44,095 bases of DNA from NCBI GenBank assembly GCA_963628785.1, contig CAVGGQ010000006.1, forward strand, positions 1-44,095, in the 5' to 3' direction. Below, one piece after another: positions 30,256-39,195 of the stretch (positions are counted from its first letter, which is position 1; every line of letters starts with the position of its first letter). The notes beneath the pieces are model-generated. The model did not search any database and had not been told where the DNA came from. It was given only the letters and a program-made list of their open reading frames with translations. The DNA is from Apopatocola sp963628785 (lineage in GTDB: Bacteria > Bacillota > Clostridia > Oscillospirales > Oscillospiraceae). The translations under genes were made by a program, and so were the position numbers.

Positions 30256-30329
30256 GTCGGTACCGCCTGCGGCGCTTTGCGGAAATGCTGTCCGCAAATT
30301 GCTCTTGCCGAAAGATGCGGCGGTGCCGT
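30256..30329. repeat. Palindromic intergenic repeat, copy D (diverged)
   Basis: In reverse orientation to copy A. It keeps CTGCGGCGCTTTGCGGA (17 bases identical to the complement of A), then TTGCCGAA and ATGCGG, with GCGGTACC and GGTGCCG-type ends. An extra hairpin (TTTGCGGA/TCCGCAAA) is inserted in the centre. It fills most of the nnrD-alr gap. Confidence 0.6.
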
Positions 30330-30350
30330 AAGAAGGATAGTTATAGTTTT

Positions 30351-31487
30351 ATGGATATACGCAAAACAAGGACCTGGGCGGAAGTGTCCCTCTCGGTGCT
30401 GCGCCATAATGCACTCGAAATACAAAATGCCCTTCCGGAAGGCTGCGGCCTGCTCGGCATCGTGAAGGCCGGCGGCTACGGCCACGGTGCGGTTGAAGTT
30501 TCGGCAGCTCTGCGCGAAGCGGGATGCCGCTATCTGGCCGTCGCCTGCCCGCAGGAGGCGCTCGCCCTCCGCGAGGCGGGTGAGACGCTGCCCATTCTGA
30601 TCCTCGGCGCGGTCGATGCGGCGTTTGCATCCGACATGGTAAAGCACAACATCACGCTCTCCGTGGAATGCGAGGAAAAGGGACACGCCCTCTCGGAGCG
30701 GCTCAAGCCGGGCGAACGGCTGAAAGTCCACCTGAAGCTCGACACCGGCATGGGGCGGCTCGGCTTTCGCGTAAAGGACGAGGAAAATCTTCTTGCCGCC
30801 ACGGAAGTCGCAAAGCTCCCGAATCTCGAAGTCGAAGGCGTTTTCACGCACTTCTCCGTCTCGGACACGCCGGGCGAGGAGGCGTACACCGAAGAGCAGC
30901 TCGCGCTCTTCCTCTCGTCCGTGGAAAAGCTTGAAGCCATTCTCGGCCGCAGGATCCCCATCCGCCACTGCGCCAACTCCGGCGCGGTGCTCTCGTGGCG
31001 CGGCAAGGGTGCAGCGCTTGACCTTGTTCGCCCGGGCATCCTCACCTACGGCGTCTACCCGGATGAGGAGCGCGGCGGGCTTGACCTCACGCCGGTCATG
31101 GAAGTCAAAAGCCGTGTGAGCGCGATCACGCACCACAAAAAAGGCGACTCCATCAGCTACGGCCGCCTTTGGACGGCAGAGCGGGACTGCACGCTTGCCG
31201 TGCTGCCCATCGGCTATGCGGACGGACTGCTGCGCGCTCTCTCCGGAAAGCTTGAAGTGCAGCTGCGCGGCCGCCGCGTAAAGCAGGTCGGACGCATCTG
31301 CATGGATATGTGCATGCTCGATGTGACCGATATGCCGGAGGTATCCGTCGGCGATGTCGCCACGGTATTCGGCCGCGGCACCGACGGCTGCCCGACCGTT
31401 TCCGAACTCGCCCGCCTCGCCGACACCATCCCCTACGAACTCCTCTGCGGCGTATCCCTCAGAGTGCCGAGAGTCTATATTGAATGA
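30351..31487 (+). CDS. alr: Alanine racemase
   Basis: 378 residues. A PLP enzyme that converts L-Ala to D-Ala for peptidoglycan. The N-terminal TIM barrel has the PLP-lysine motif VKAGGYGHG (usually KANAYGHG or KADAYGHG, so two residues are substituted while Lys and Tyr are kept), FTHFSVSDT and RHCANSGAVL. The C-terminal domain carries the catalytic-Tyr region YGRLWTAE, GYADGL and RICMDMCMLDVTD. ATG 30351 has AGAAGGA ~13 nt upstream, rather far, so the start is moderately certain. A strong terminator follows. Confidence 0.95.
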   Translation: MDIRKTRTWAEVSLSVLRHNALEIQNALPEGCGLLGIVKAGGYGHGAVEVSAALREAGCRYLAVACPQEALALREAGETLPILILGAVDAAFASDMVKHNITLSVECEEKGHALSERLKPGERLKVHLKLDTGMGRLGFRVKDEENLLAATEVAKLPNLEVEGVFTHFSVSDTPGEEAYTEEQLALFLSSVEKLEAILGRRIPIRHCANSGAVLSWRGKGAALDLVRPGILTYGVYPDEERGGLDLTPVMEVKSRVSAITHHKKGDSISYGRLWTAERDCTLAVLPIGYADGLLRALSGKLEVQLRGRRVKQVGRICMDMCMLDVTDMPEVSVGDVATVFGRGTDGCPTVSELARLADTIPYELLCGVSLRVPRVYIE

Positions 31488-31489
31488 TT

Positions 31490-31534
31490 GAAAAAAACTC
31501 GGAGAAGAGGAAAGCCTCTTCTCCGAATCGTTTT
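31490..31534. terminator. Bidirectional terminator between alr and the OYE gene
   Basis: TCGGAGAAGAGG (31499-31510) pairs perfectly with CCTCTTCTCCGA (31515-31526) around AAAG. A's on the left and ATCGTTTT on the right give T-runs in both directions, more strongly on the minus strand. Confidence 0.88.
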
Positions 31535-31562
31535 ATATGCGGATATTCGCTTGCATTGGGGA

Positions 31563-33635
31563 TCAGATCTTCATGCAGACATCCCAGACGCCCCAGATGA
31601 CATTGCGGAGGTTGCCCCATTTGGCGGCGGTGCCGACCTGGTGGACATGCCTGCCTTCCGGAGCAACCGGCGCGGGACGGAAGCCCAGACCGTTGACGAC
31701 GCAGTCGCACTCGACCTTGAAGGCGTCTCCGCCGGAGCGCGGCTTCACCATAACATAGCCGTCGCCGATCTCGCAGATGGAGTGCTCGAGGTAGATGGGC
31801 ACCTTCTTGAACACGAGCATCTCGCGCAGGAACGAGGCGTTGGCGAGGCAGGTGCCCGGCGTGGCGATGAGGTCGTTGGCGTACTCCACGATCATCGGGT
31901 GCTTGTCCTGCAGCACCATCTCATACGCCGCTTCGCACGCGGACTGGCCGCCACCGAAGAACATGATCTTGTCGCCGTGGTCATGGCCGCTCGTGAGCAG
32001 CTCTTCAACTGTGATGGTCTTGTTGAAGCCGGGCACGGGGAGGTTCTTGGGCACTGCGCCGGTGCAGACGATGATCTCGTCGTACTGGCGGGCGATCGGG
32101 TTGATGGGATCAATCTCGGTGTTGAAATGGATCTCAATCTCCGCTTTCTTGAGCTCGCGCTCGTACCAGGCGAGCAACTGCTTGTCGGCTTCCTTGAAGG
32201 ACATCGCGGACGCATAGTTGTACATGCCGCCGAGCTTGTCGCTCTTTTCATAAATGACGGGGGTATGGCCGCGCTTCTTGAGCACGAGCGCGCTCTCCAT
32301 GCCGCCGACGCCGCCGCCGATGATGGCGACCTTCTTCGGGTTCTTCGTGGGGATGAGCTTATACTTGTTGTGCTGCATCGTGGGCGGGGTCAGCGCGCAG
32401 CGGGCGAGATGGAGCGAGTCATCCAGCGGCTGCATATTGGGCGTGCCCTTGGAGCAGTTAAAGTTGAAGCAGGCGTTGTGGCAGTTGATGCAGGGCTTGA
32501 TCTCCTCTTCGCGGCCGTCGAGGATCTTGTCGATCCACTCGGGGTCGACGAGGTTCTGGCGTCCGACGCCCATGGCATCGATGCGGCCGGCGGCGATCTC
32601 CTGCGCGGCAAACTCCGGCTCCATCTTGCCGGCGCACACAACGGGCTTCGTGGTGAAGTTCTTGATGTGCTCGACATCGGCGATGTTGCAGTTGTGCGGC
32701 ATATACACCGGCGGGTGCGCCCAGTACCAGGCATCGTAGGTGCCGTTGTCACAGTTGAACATGTCATAGCCGGCGTCTTCGAGATATTTGATCGCCTTTT
32801 CGGATTCCGCCATATCGCGGCCGAATTCGACGAACTCCTCGCCCGGGACGGCGCCTTGACCGAAGCCCTTCGTTTTGGAAACGACGGAATAGCGCAGCGA
32901 CACGGGGAAGTCCTTGCCGCACTGCTTTTTGATCTCTTGCACGATCTCCACGGCGAAGCGGTAGCGGTTCTCGAACGATCCGCCGTACTCGTCGGTACGG
33001 TAGTTCATGTTGGCAATGGCGAACTGGTCGAGCAGGTAGCCTTCGTGCACGGCGTGAATCTCCACGCCGTCGACACCGGCGTCCATGAGCATCTTCGCGG
33101 TCTTGCCGAAGGCTTCGACCATCTCATGGATCTCGTCCTTCGTGAGCGCGCGGGACTTCACTTCGGGATACCAGCGGTTCGGCGTCTCGGAAGCGGACGC
33201 GCAGACATACTCGATATCCACAACGCCCTTGGCGGCGGTGGCGAGAGCCTTGTTCTGCAGCATCTCTACCATCACCTTGTTGATGGCCATGCTGCGGCCC
33301 ATGCCGGCAGCAAGCTGGATGAAGAGCTTCGCTCCGGTCTTGTGGAACTCGGGCATCCATGCGGCGAGCTCGCGGAACATGCGCTTGTTCTGATAGAGCC
33401 AGTGACGGCCGGGAATGCCCATCGGGTCGCATACGCACTGCATGCCGGGCAGCACCAGACCGACATTGTTCTGGGCGCGGTTGAGGATGTGGTAGGCCGC
33501 CTCTTTGTCAAAGTGGCAGGGCTCCAGCCAGCCGAAGAGAGATGTGCCGCCCATGGAGACCTGCACAATGCGGTTTTTGATCTCGCAGTTGCCGATCTTC
33601 CAGGGAGTAAACAGGGGAGCGTACTTTTCGTTCAT
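31563..33635 (-). CDS. OYE-family NADH:flavin oxidoreductase with FAD/NAD domain (2,4-dienoyl-CoA reductase / enoate reductase type)
   Basis: 690 residues from ATG 33635, with GGAGGA upstream. Residues ~1-360 are the FMN-binding Old Yellow Enzyme barrel (LFTPWKIGNCEIKNRIV, HAVHEGYLLDQF, NYRTDEYGGSFENRYRF). A [4Fe-4S] cluster site follows, with CINCHNACFNFNC and CALTP. The C-terminal half has an FAD/NAD Rossmann motif VAIIGGGVGGMESAL and a second one at IMFFGGGQSACEAA. This is the layout of FadH, 2-enoate reductase and bile-acid BaiCD/BaiH, which reduce C=C bonds of enoates, dienoyl-CoA, bile acids or steroids. The substrate cannot be read from sequence. It is monocistronic with its own promoter. 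Confidence 0.9.
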   Translation of the reverse strand: MNEKYAPLFTPWKIGNCEIKNRIVQVSMGGTSLFGWLEPCHFDKEAAYHILNRAQNNVGLVLPGMQCVCDPMGIPGRHWLYQNKRMFRELAAWMPEFHKTGAKLFIQLAAGMGRSMAINKVMVEMLQNKALATAAKGVVDIEYVCASASETPNRWYPEVKSRALTKDEIHEMVEAFGKTAKMLMDAGVDGVEIHAVHEGYLLDQFAIANMNYRTDEYGGSFENRYRFAVEIVQEIKKQCGKDFPVSLRYSVVSKTKGFGQGAVPGEEFVEFGRDMAESEKAIKYLEDAGYDMFNCDNGTYDAWYWAHPPVYMPHNCNIADVEHIKNFTTKPVVCAGKMEPEFAAQEIAAGRIDAMGVGRQNLVDPEWIDKILDGREEEIKPCINCHNACFNFNCSKGTPNMQPLDDSLHLARCALTPPTMQHNKYKLIPTKNPKKVAIIGGGVGGMESALVLKKRGHTPVIYEKSDKLGGMYNYASAMSFKEADKQLLAWYERELKKAEIEIHFNTEIDPINPIARQYDEIIVCTGAVPKNLPVPGFNKTITVEELLTSGHDHGDKIMFFGGGQSACEAAYEMVLQDKHPMIVEYANDLIATPGTCLANASFLREMLVFKKVPIYLEHSICEIGDGYVMVKPRSGGDAFKVECDCVVNGLGFRPAPVAPEGRHVHQVGTAAKWGNLRNVIWGVWDVCMKI

Positions 33636-33681
33636 GATATGTCCTCCTTGATCATGTCCGGGGTTAATGTATGTCGGATGG

Positions 33682-33709
33682 ATTATAACAAAAAACGGAA
33701 TTTCCGCAA
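33682..33709 (-). promoter_or_regulatory. Promoter and palindromes upstream of the OYE gene
   Basis: On the minus strand TTGCGG (33704-33709), 16 nt and TATAAT (33682-33687). The palindrome CGGAATTTCCG (33696-33706) overlaps the -35. GTCGTTTCGAC (33720-33730) and a further TTTCGAC half-site (33755-33761) lie just upstream. These look like operator sites for an unknown regulator. Confidence 0.6.
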
Positions 33710-33762
33710 CAGAAAGTTCGTCGTTTCGACAATTTCGCCAAAATGCTCTATGCATTTCGACC

Positions 33763-33802
33763 AAAAAAGCAGGGGCCGCCGGGGAAGGCAAGCCTCTGCT
33801 TT
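33763..33802 (-). terminator. Terminator of pepF
   Basis: On the minus strand AAAGCAGAGGC pairs with GCCCCTGCTTT (one mismatch), followed by TTTTTT. It lies 17 bp past the pepF stop. Confidence 0.8.
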
Positions 33803-33818
33803 CTTAAGGCAGGGTGAA

Positions 33819-35633
33819 TTATTCGACCGTGATGCCGTCGAGCTCTTCGGTCAGGGCACAGATCTCATCGATGATGCCGGAGATGTAGGCAATGGTACGC
33901 TCAAGGGCATCGGGCGTGGAGAGGTCGATGCCGGCAATGGCGGCGAGGCCGAGCGGGCCGCGCGTGCCGCCGGCTTCGAGCATTTTGCGCCAGCGGTCCA
34001 CGGCACTCTGCCCCTCGGAGGCAATGTTCAGCGCCGCCTGTGTGGCAAGTGTGAGCCCGGCGCTGTAGGTGTAGGAGTAGAGACCCATGTAGTAATGCGG
34101 CTGACGCATCCAAGTGAGCTCGCTCCCTTCGGGAAGCTCCACGGCGTCGCCCCAGAACGTTTCGAGATTTCGGCGGAAAATGTCGGAGAGCACCTCGGCA
34201 TTCACCGCACCGCCCTGTTCGACGATGTTCATCGCCTCACGCTGATACCATGCCTCGCGCAGATGCGTGACGAAGTTATGGTAATAGGTGTGCCCGATGA
34301 GGGAGGAGAGCACCCAGCGGCGGAAACGCTTGTCGGGATTCTTGCGGAGCAGATCCTGCGCGAGCAGCAGCTCGTTCATCGTGGAGGGCGCCTCAACAAG
34401 GTAGATGGACATATCGGAATTGAAGAGCGACTGATTGGCATAGCACAGCCGTGCCTGCCCCGCGTGGCCGAGCTCGTGCGCGATGGTGAACACATCCGCC
34501 ATACGGTCGTTCCAGCTGAGGAGCACATAGGAATTGATGCCGTAGGGCGAGGAGCAGAAGCCGCCGGTTTCCTTGCCGACATTGCGTGCAAAATCGATCC
34601 AGCGTTTGTCGTAGGCTTCGTCCACCATGTCGGCGTAATCCTGCCCGAGCACGGAGAGCGCGCTGCGGACGTATTCACGCGACTCGTCGATCGTCACGCG
34701 CGGGTCAAACTCCGCGTCGAGCGGGAGCTTGAGGTCGGCAAAGGTCATGCGGTCGAGCCCGTGCTTCTTGCCGAGCAGCTTCGCATATTTGCGCATGGCG
34801 GGTGCGAGCTTCTCGGTGATGAGATCGATCTGGCGGTCGTATATCTCGCGCGTGACGCGGCTCTCAAAGAGATCCTCCTCGAAAGCGTCGGCAAAGCCGC
34901 GCTGCTTGGCGAGGATGCGCTGCTGCATGAGATAGGTGTTGTAGCATGCTGCGGTCGTGTTTTTATATGCGGCGAGTTTGTCATAAAAGGCACGGAACGC
35001 GGCACGGCGCACGGCGGTGTCGGACTCATACTCATACTCGTCCTCAAAGAGCGAGTAGCCGAGCGGGTACTCTTTTCCGCTTGTGGTAAATGTGCCGAAA
35101 TCCATGTCGCCGAGCTTCGTCATGTGGTAAATGTCATACGGCGCCTGGAACACCGGCGAGAGCGCGGCGAGCGTCTTTTCGGTCTCGGGGCTCAGACGGT
35201 GCGGCTTGTGGCGGAGAATGTCCTCGAGAAAGCGCTTCCCGTCCGCACTCTTTTCCATGGCGGCGCGGATGAGCTCCTCGGGCGCATCGGAGATCTCGCT
35301 CCGAACGAACGAAAGACGGCTCATTATGTCGGCAAACGCCGCCGTGACCTTCGCATCGCGCGCCTGCGAGGCGGTGTCGGTGTAGTCTACCGAGACGGCG
35401 AGACTCGCATAGCTTCCGGTATGATCCATGAGGACATACAGCGTCTGGAACTTTTCAAGACACGCCGCGATGCGCTCGGCCGTATTCAGCGCGCCTTTAT
35501 ATTCCGTTTCGATCTCGTCGGCGAGAGCTTTCGCCTTTTCAAATGCGGCCTCGAAGTCCGCCTCCGATGCGTAAATGAGCGAGAGATCCCAAGTCTCCCG
35601 GATCGGTACATCTTTTCTTGCGCTGAGTTTCAT
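33819..35633 (-). CDS. pepF: Oligoendopeptidase F (M3B metallopeptidase)
   Basis: 604 residues, as expected for PepF. It is a cytoplasmic zinc peptidase that cleaves short peptides (7-17 residues in the lactococcal enzyme). The zinc site HELGH is in TIAHELGHAGQARLCY (~residue 390), followed by the distal Glu region YLVEAPSTMNELLLAQ. The N-terminal helical domain starts ETWDLSLIYASEADFEAAF. ATG 35633 has GGAGGT upstream. It is a single gene between its own terminator and the convergent side of cdaR, with no signal peptide. Confidence 0.95.
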   Translation of the reverse strand: MKLSARKDVPIRETWDLSLIYASEADFEAAFEKAKALADEIETEYKGALNTAERIAACLEKFQTLYVLMDHTGSYASLAVSVDYTDTASQARDAKVTAAFADIMSRLSFVRSEISDAPEELIRAAMEKSADGKRFLEDILRHKPHRLSPETEKTLAALSPVFQAPYDIYHMTKLGDMDFGTFTTSGKEYPLGYSLFEDEYEYESDTAVRRAAFRAFYDKLAAYKNTTAACYNTYLMQQRILAKQRGFADAFEEDLFESRVTREIYDRQIDLITEKLAPAMRKYAKLLGKKHGLDRMTFADLKLPLDAEFDPRVTIDESREYVRSALSVLGQDYADMVDEAYDKRWIDFARNVGKETGGFCSSPYGINSYVLLSWNDRMADVFTIAHELGHAGQARLCYANQSLFNSDMSIYLVEAPSTMNELLLAQDLLRKNPDKRFRRWVLSSLIGHTYYHNFVTHLREAWYQREAMNIVEQGGAVNAEVLSDIFRRNLETFWGDAVELPEGSELTWMRQPHYYMGLYSYTYSAGLTLATQAALNIASEGQSAVDRWRKMLEAGGTRGPLGLAAIAGIDLSTPDALERTIAYISGIIDEICALTEELDGITVE

Positions 35634-35685
35634 ATATTACCTCCTTACGGTCATAGGCTGACTTTATGCTATGCGCGGCGTTTTG

Positions 35686-36813
35686 TCAAGCGCTGCGATG
35701 GTGCGAAGCGAGATAGAGAAGAAATGCGTCCCGCAGCTTGCGGAAATCGTAGCCTGTCCGGTCGCGGATGCGGTCGAGGCGGTACTGCACGGTGTTGCGG
35801 TGGAGATAGAGCGCCTCGGCGCACCGGAGCAGATCGCCGTCCTGCGCGAAGTACATGCGGAGGAGCGACTGAAACTCGCGCTTTTCCTCGTCCGTGCAGC
35901 CGGAAAAAACGGTCGCCTCGAGGTCGTCCAGAATTTTTTTCGGTATGCTCTCGGCAATGTACTCGAGCGACACCTGATCATAGAAGAATACGCGCCCGCC
36001 CGTGCCGGAGGAGACCGCTGCGCGGACGGCGGCATGCGCTTCCCGGAAGCTCCGGCGAAGCGCGGAAAAATTCTCGGCGCAGCCGCCGATGCCTGCGGCC
36101 ATCGCGCCGCCGCACCGTTCCTCCGCCTCCGCGCAGAGCGAGCGCATAAAAGCGGATAGCTCATCGCGCGGCGCGTTGCACAGGAGCACGAACTCACCGC
36201 GTACGATGGCACAGTGCCCGCCCGAACCGGGAAGCGGCGCGCGGCGCACATGCGTGAGGAGCTTCTGCCCGGCAAGGCCGGAGAGCGTGTCTGCGCTCTG
36301 CTCCGACACCGGCCGCAGCACGGCGGCGGTGCACCGGCTCTCCGGATGAAATCCGAGCAGCCGCGCACGCTCGAAAAGCTCCGCGTCCGCAGTGCCGTCC
36401 GAATAGAGCAGTGCCTCTGCAAACGCATCGCGCGCACTGTCCATCTGCGCGAGACGCCGCCGCTGCCGCAGACTTTCGAGCATGATCTCCATCAGCCGCT
36501 GGATGACCGCACCGAACTCGGAGATCTCCGCCGGGTCGCCCGTCACGCCGATGACACCCTCCACCTTGCCGTTCAGGAGGATCGGCAGATTGATGCCGCG
36601 CTGCACGCCGCTCGCGGCATCGTCCTCCCACACGGTGTATTCCGGAAGATGCTGCTCGATGAGCCGCCGCGCGCCCTCGTGCACCGTTCCCACACGCGAG
36701 CGGTTCGTGCTCGCGAGTATGACGCCGTCCTTTTCGATAATATTGATGTCGCGCCCCAAAATGCCTTTGATCTCGGTGACGATATTCATAGCATCGCTCT
36801 GCGAGAGATCCAC
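35686..36813 (-). CDS. CdaR-family transcriptional regulator (sugar diacid / glycerate)
   Basis: 375 residues. The start is GTG 36813 with a GGGGGG-type SD. The N-terminal sugar-diacid-recognition domain (~1-135, VTEIKGILGRDINIIEKDGVILAS and INLPILLNGKVEGVIGVTGD) binds the effector. A middle GGDEF-like or PucR-type region follows. The C-terminal PucR/CdaR helix-turn-helix (~315-375) contains LLRCAEALYLHRNTVQYRLDRI. E. coli CdaR activates glucarate, galactarate and glycerate genes. Here it diverges from a glycerate dehydrogenase and kinase pair, which it very likely controls. A 17-bp perfect dyad lies between them. Confidence 0.92.
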   Translation of the reverse strand: MDLSQSDAMNIVTEIKGILGRDINIIEKDGVILASTNRSRVGTVHEGARRLIEQHLPEYTVWEDDAASGVQRGINLPILLNGKVEGVIGVTGDPAEISEFGAVIQRLMEIMLESLRQRRRLAQMDSARDAFAEALLYSDGTADAELFERARLLGFHPESRCTAAVLRPVSEQSADTLSGLAGQKLLTHVRRAPLPGSGGHCAIVRGEFVLLCNAPRDELSAFMRSLCAEAEERCGGAMAAGIGGCAENFSALRRSFREAHAAVRAAVSSGTGGRVFFYDQVSLEYIAESIPKKILDDLEATVFSGCTDEEKREFQSLLRMYFAQDGDLLRCAEALYLHRNTVQYRLDRIRDRTGYDFRKLRDAFLLYLASHHRSA

Positions 36814-36838
36814 AGCCGCGTCCCCCCTTTTTTTTGCG

Positions 36839-36855
36839 TTTGTAAAACTTACAAA
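36839..36855. promoter_or_regulatory. Perfect dyad, candidate CdaR operator
   Basis: TTTGTAA-AAC-TTACAAA is a perfect inverted repeat with 7-bp arms. It sits at the cdaR start region, 25 bp before its start codon and immediately downstream of the cdaR -10. Another TTACAA half-site is at 36880-36885. Binding could repress cdaR and help activate the glycerate genes. Confidence 0.6.
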
Positions 36856-36856
36856 A

Positions 36857-36885
36857 ATAATATCATAGGTTTATAACAATTACAA
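36857..36885 (-). promoter_or_regulatory. Promoter of cdaR
   Basis: On the minus strand TTGTAA (36880-36885), 17 nt and TATTAT (36857-36862). The facing glycerate operon has a TACAAT -10 at 36898-36903 without a recognisable -35, which fits activator-dependent transcription. A GC-rich hairpin with a GAAA loop (36916-36929) lies in its leader. Confidence 0.6.
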
Positions 36886-36963
36886 GCATCGGGACAATAC
36901 AATGGAAGCATAAAAAAGCGCGCGAAAGCGCGATAAAAATGATATTACGGGAGGAAGCACTCT

Positions 36964-37932
36964 ATGAAAATCGTAATTCTCGACGGCTATACCGAAAACC
37001 CGGGCGACCTGAGCTGGGCTCCGCTGGAAGCTCTCGGCGAAGTGATCCATTATGACCGCACCTCGTACGAGGAATCTCCCCTCATTGCCGAGCGCATCGG
37101 CGACGCGGAGATCGTCATGGTCAACAAGACCCCCATCTCCAAAGCCACGCTCGACAAGTGCCCCAATGTGAAGCTCATCGCCGTTCTCGCGACCGGCTTC
37201 AACGTCGTGGACATCGCCTATGCCAAGGAAAAGGGCATCCCCGTGTGCAACGTGCCGAACTACGGCGGCTACTCCGTCAGCCAGTTTGCCATCGCCCTGA
37301 TGCTCGAGTGCTGTCTGCACATCGGCCATCATGACAAGACCGTGCACGAAGGCAAGTGGGAGAGCAACCCCGACTGGTGCTACTGGGATTACCCCCTCAT
37401 CGAGCTCGCCGGCATGACCTACGGCCTCCTCGGCTGCGGCCGCATCGGCTACCACACCGCTCAGGCTGCCATCGGCCTCGGCATGCATGTCATTTCCTAC
37501 GACAAGTACCCCTCGCAGGCGGCGAAAGACCTCGGCGTGGAGTTCGTGGAGCTCGATGACCTCTTTGCCCGCTCCGATGTTCTCGGTCTGCAGATGCCGC
37601 TCATGGACTTCAACACCGGCATCATCAATAAGGACAACATCGCCAAAATGAAAGACGGCGTCATCATCATCAACAACAGCCGCGGCCAGATGGTCGTCGA
37701 GCAGGATCTCGCCGATGCGCTCAACTCCGGCAAGGTCGCCTGCGTCGGCCTCGATGTCGTGTCCACCGAGCCCATCCACGGCGACAACCCGCTGCTCAAG
37801 GCGAAGAACTGCATCATCACCCCGCATATGTCCTGGGGCTCCAGGGGCAGCCGTCAGCGCATCATGGACTGCACCGTCGACAATGTGAAGGCGTTCCTCG
37901 CGGGCGAGCCCATCAACGTTGTCAACAAGTAA
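36964..37932 (+). CDS. D-2-hydroxyacid dehydrogenase, glycerate dehydrogenase type
   Basis: 322 residues. The ATG follows GGGAGGA. NAD(P)-dependent D-isomer hydroxyacid dehydrogenase: Rossmann glycine motif LLGCGRIGYHTAQAA (~155), catalytic Arg region NNSRGQMVVEQDLADAL, acidic GLDVVSTEP and catalytic His in ITPHMSWGS. The length is usual for HprA-type hydroxypyruvate reductases. With the glycerate kinase gene 3 bp downstream it would interconvert hydroxypyruvate (or tartronate semialdehyde) and D-glycerate, feeding 2-phosphoglycerate into glycolysis. The exact substrate is inferred from context. Confidence 0.9.
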   Translation: MKIVILDGYTENPGDLSWAPLEALGEVIHYDRTSYEESPLIAERIGDAEIVMVNKTPISKATLDKCPNVKLIAVLATGFNVVDIAYAKEKGIPVCNVPNYGGYSVSQFAIALMLECCLHIGHHDKTVHEGKWESNPDWCYWDYPLIELAGMTYGLLGCGRIGYHTAQAAIGLGMHVISYDKYPSQAAKDLGVEFVELDDLFARSDVLGLQMPLMDFNTGIINKDNIAKMKDGVIIINNSRGQMVVEQDLADALNSGKVACVGLDVVSTEPIHGDNPLLKAKNCIITPHMSWGSRGSRQRIMDCTVDNVKAFLAGEPINVVNK

Positions 37933-37935
37933 GAT

Positions 37936-39174
37936 ATGAAAAATCTGCGTGAGGACGCGCAATACATCTACACTCGCGCCATCGAGGCGGTGCTGCCGGA
38001 TGAAGCGGTGCACCGCGCTCTCGCGGGACACGATTTCCCCGGCCGCGTGATCCTCGTCGCCGTGGGCAAGGCGGCGTGGCGCATGGCGGCCGCGGCGAAG
38101 GACGCGCTCGGCGAGCGCATCGAGAGCGGTATCGTCATCACCAAATACGGCCATGTAAAGAGCCCTATCCCCGGCATCATATGCCGCGAGGCGGGACACC
38201 CCGTGCCGGACGAGAATTCCTTCTCCGCCACGCGCGAGGCACTCGCCCTCACAGACGGCCTCACGAGCGAGGACACGGTGCTCTTCCTCCTCTCCGGCGG
38301 CGGCAGCGCTCTCTTTGAAGATCCGCTCGTTTCCGCCGAGGAGCTGCAGGACATTACGCAGCAGTTCCTCGCGTGCGGCGCGGACATCGTGGAGATCAAC
38401 ACCATCCGCAAGCGCATCTCCGCCGTAAAGGGCGGACGGTTCGCGCTGCACTGCGCCCCGGCGCAGGTGTACGCCGTTATACTCAGCGACATCGTGGGCG
38501 ACCCCGTGGACATGATCGCATCGGGCCCCGTGACGCCGGACTCCACCACCTGCGCGGATGCGCATGCTGTGGCGGAAAAGTATTCTCTCCGCCTGAGCGA
38601 AAAGGCGCGGGAGCTGATCTCCCGGGAAACCCCGAAGGAACTCGCCGGCGTAACGGTGAAGATCACCGGCAGCGTGCGGGAGCTGTGCGCGGCGGCGGCA
38701 AACGCCTGCCGTGAGCGGGGCTACAAGCCGGAGATCCTCACGGAATGCGAGACCGGCATCGCGCGCGAAGTCGGCGCAAAGCTCGCCGCACTTGCCAAGA
38801 AAAACGCCGATACCGACACGCCGAGAGCCTACATTCTCGGCGGCGAGACGGTCGTCCGCCTAACCGGCAAGGGCAAGGGCGGGCGCAATCAGGAGCTTGC
38901 GCTCTCCGCTGCGGAGGAGATCGGGGGATGGGATAATATTGCCGTCTTCTCCGTCGGCTCGGACGGCACAGACGGCCCGACCGACGCCGCCGGCGGTATC
39001 GCAGACGGCGGCACCGCCGCGCGCCTCGCCGCAGCGGGACGGAGCGTTCCCGAGGTCCTCGCGGACAACGACGCCTACCACGCTCTCCGGGCCACCGGCG
39101 ACCTCATCGTCACCGGCCCCACCGGCACGAACGTAAACGACTTCGCCGCCGCCCTCGTCATCCCCAAAGCCTGA
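37936..39174 (+). CDS. Glycerate 2-kinase (MOFRL family)
   Basis: 412 residues. It starts 3 bp after the dehydrogenase stop, so the two are coupled. N-terminal DUF4147 domain with VAVGKAAWRMAAAA, FLLSGGGSALFEDP, INTIRKRISAVKGGRFA and SDIVGDPVDMIASGPVTPD. C-terminal MOFRL domain with GGETVVRLTGKGKGGRNQELAL and the hallmark GSDGTDGPTDAAGG. It phosphorylates D-glycerate to 2-phosphoglycerate with ATP. Its position under a CdaR-type regulator matches glycerate or sugar-diacid catabolism. Confidence 0.95.
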   Translation: MKNLREDAQYIYTRAIEAVLPDEAVHRALAGHDFPGRVILVAVGKAAWRMAAAAKDALGERIESGIVITKYGHVKSPIPGIICREAGHPVPDENSFSATREALALTDGLTSEDTVLFLLSGGGSALFEDPLVSAEELQDITQQFLACGADIVEINTIRKRISAVKGGRFALHCAPAQVYAVILSDIVGDPVDMIASGPVTPDSTTCADAHAVAEKYSLRLSEKARELISRETPKELAGVTVKITGSVRELCAAAANACRERGYKPEILTECETGIAREVGAKLAALAKKNADTDTPRAYILGGETVVRLTGKGKGGRNQELALSAAEEIGGWDNIAVFSVGSDGTDGPTDAAGGIADGGTAARLAAAGRSVPEVLADNDAYHALRATGDLIVTGPTGTNVNDFAAALVIPKA

Positions 39175-39195
39175 CCGAAAAATCGATATCTCTCA

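Noticed and set aside
31488..36149. A 1553-codon open frame on the plus strand
   Set aside because: It lies antisense to the OYE and pepF genes, has no SD or domain, and exists because GC-rich codon bias suppresses stops on the opposite strand. The same holds for long antisense frames over pheT (25122-27956), glnN (6471-8465) and cysNC (15718-16629).
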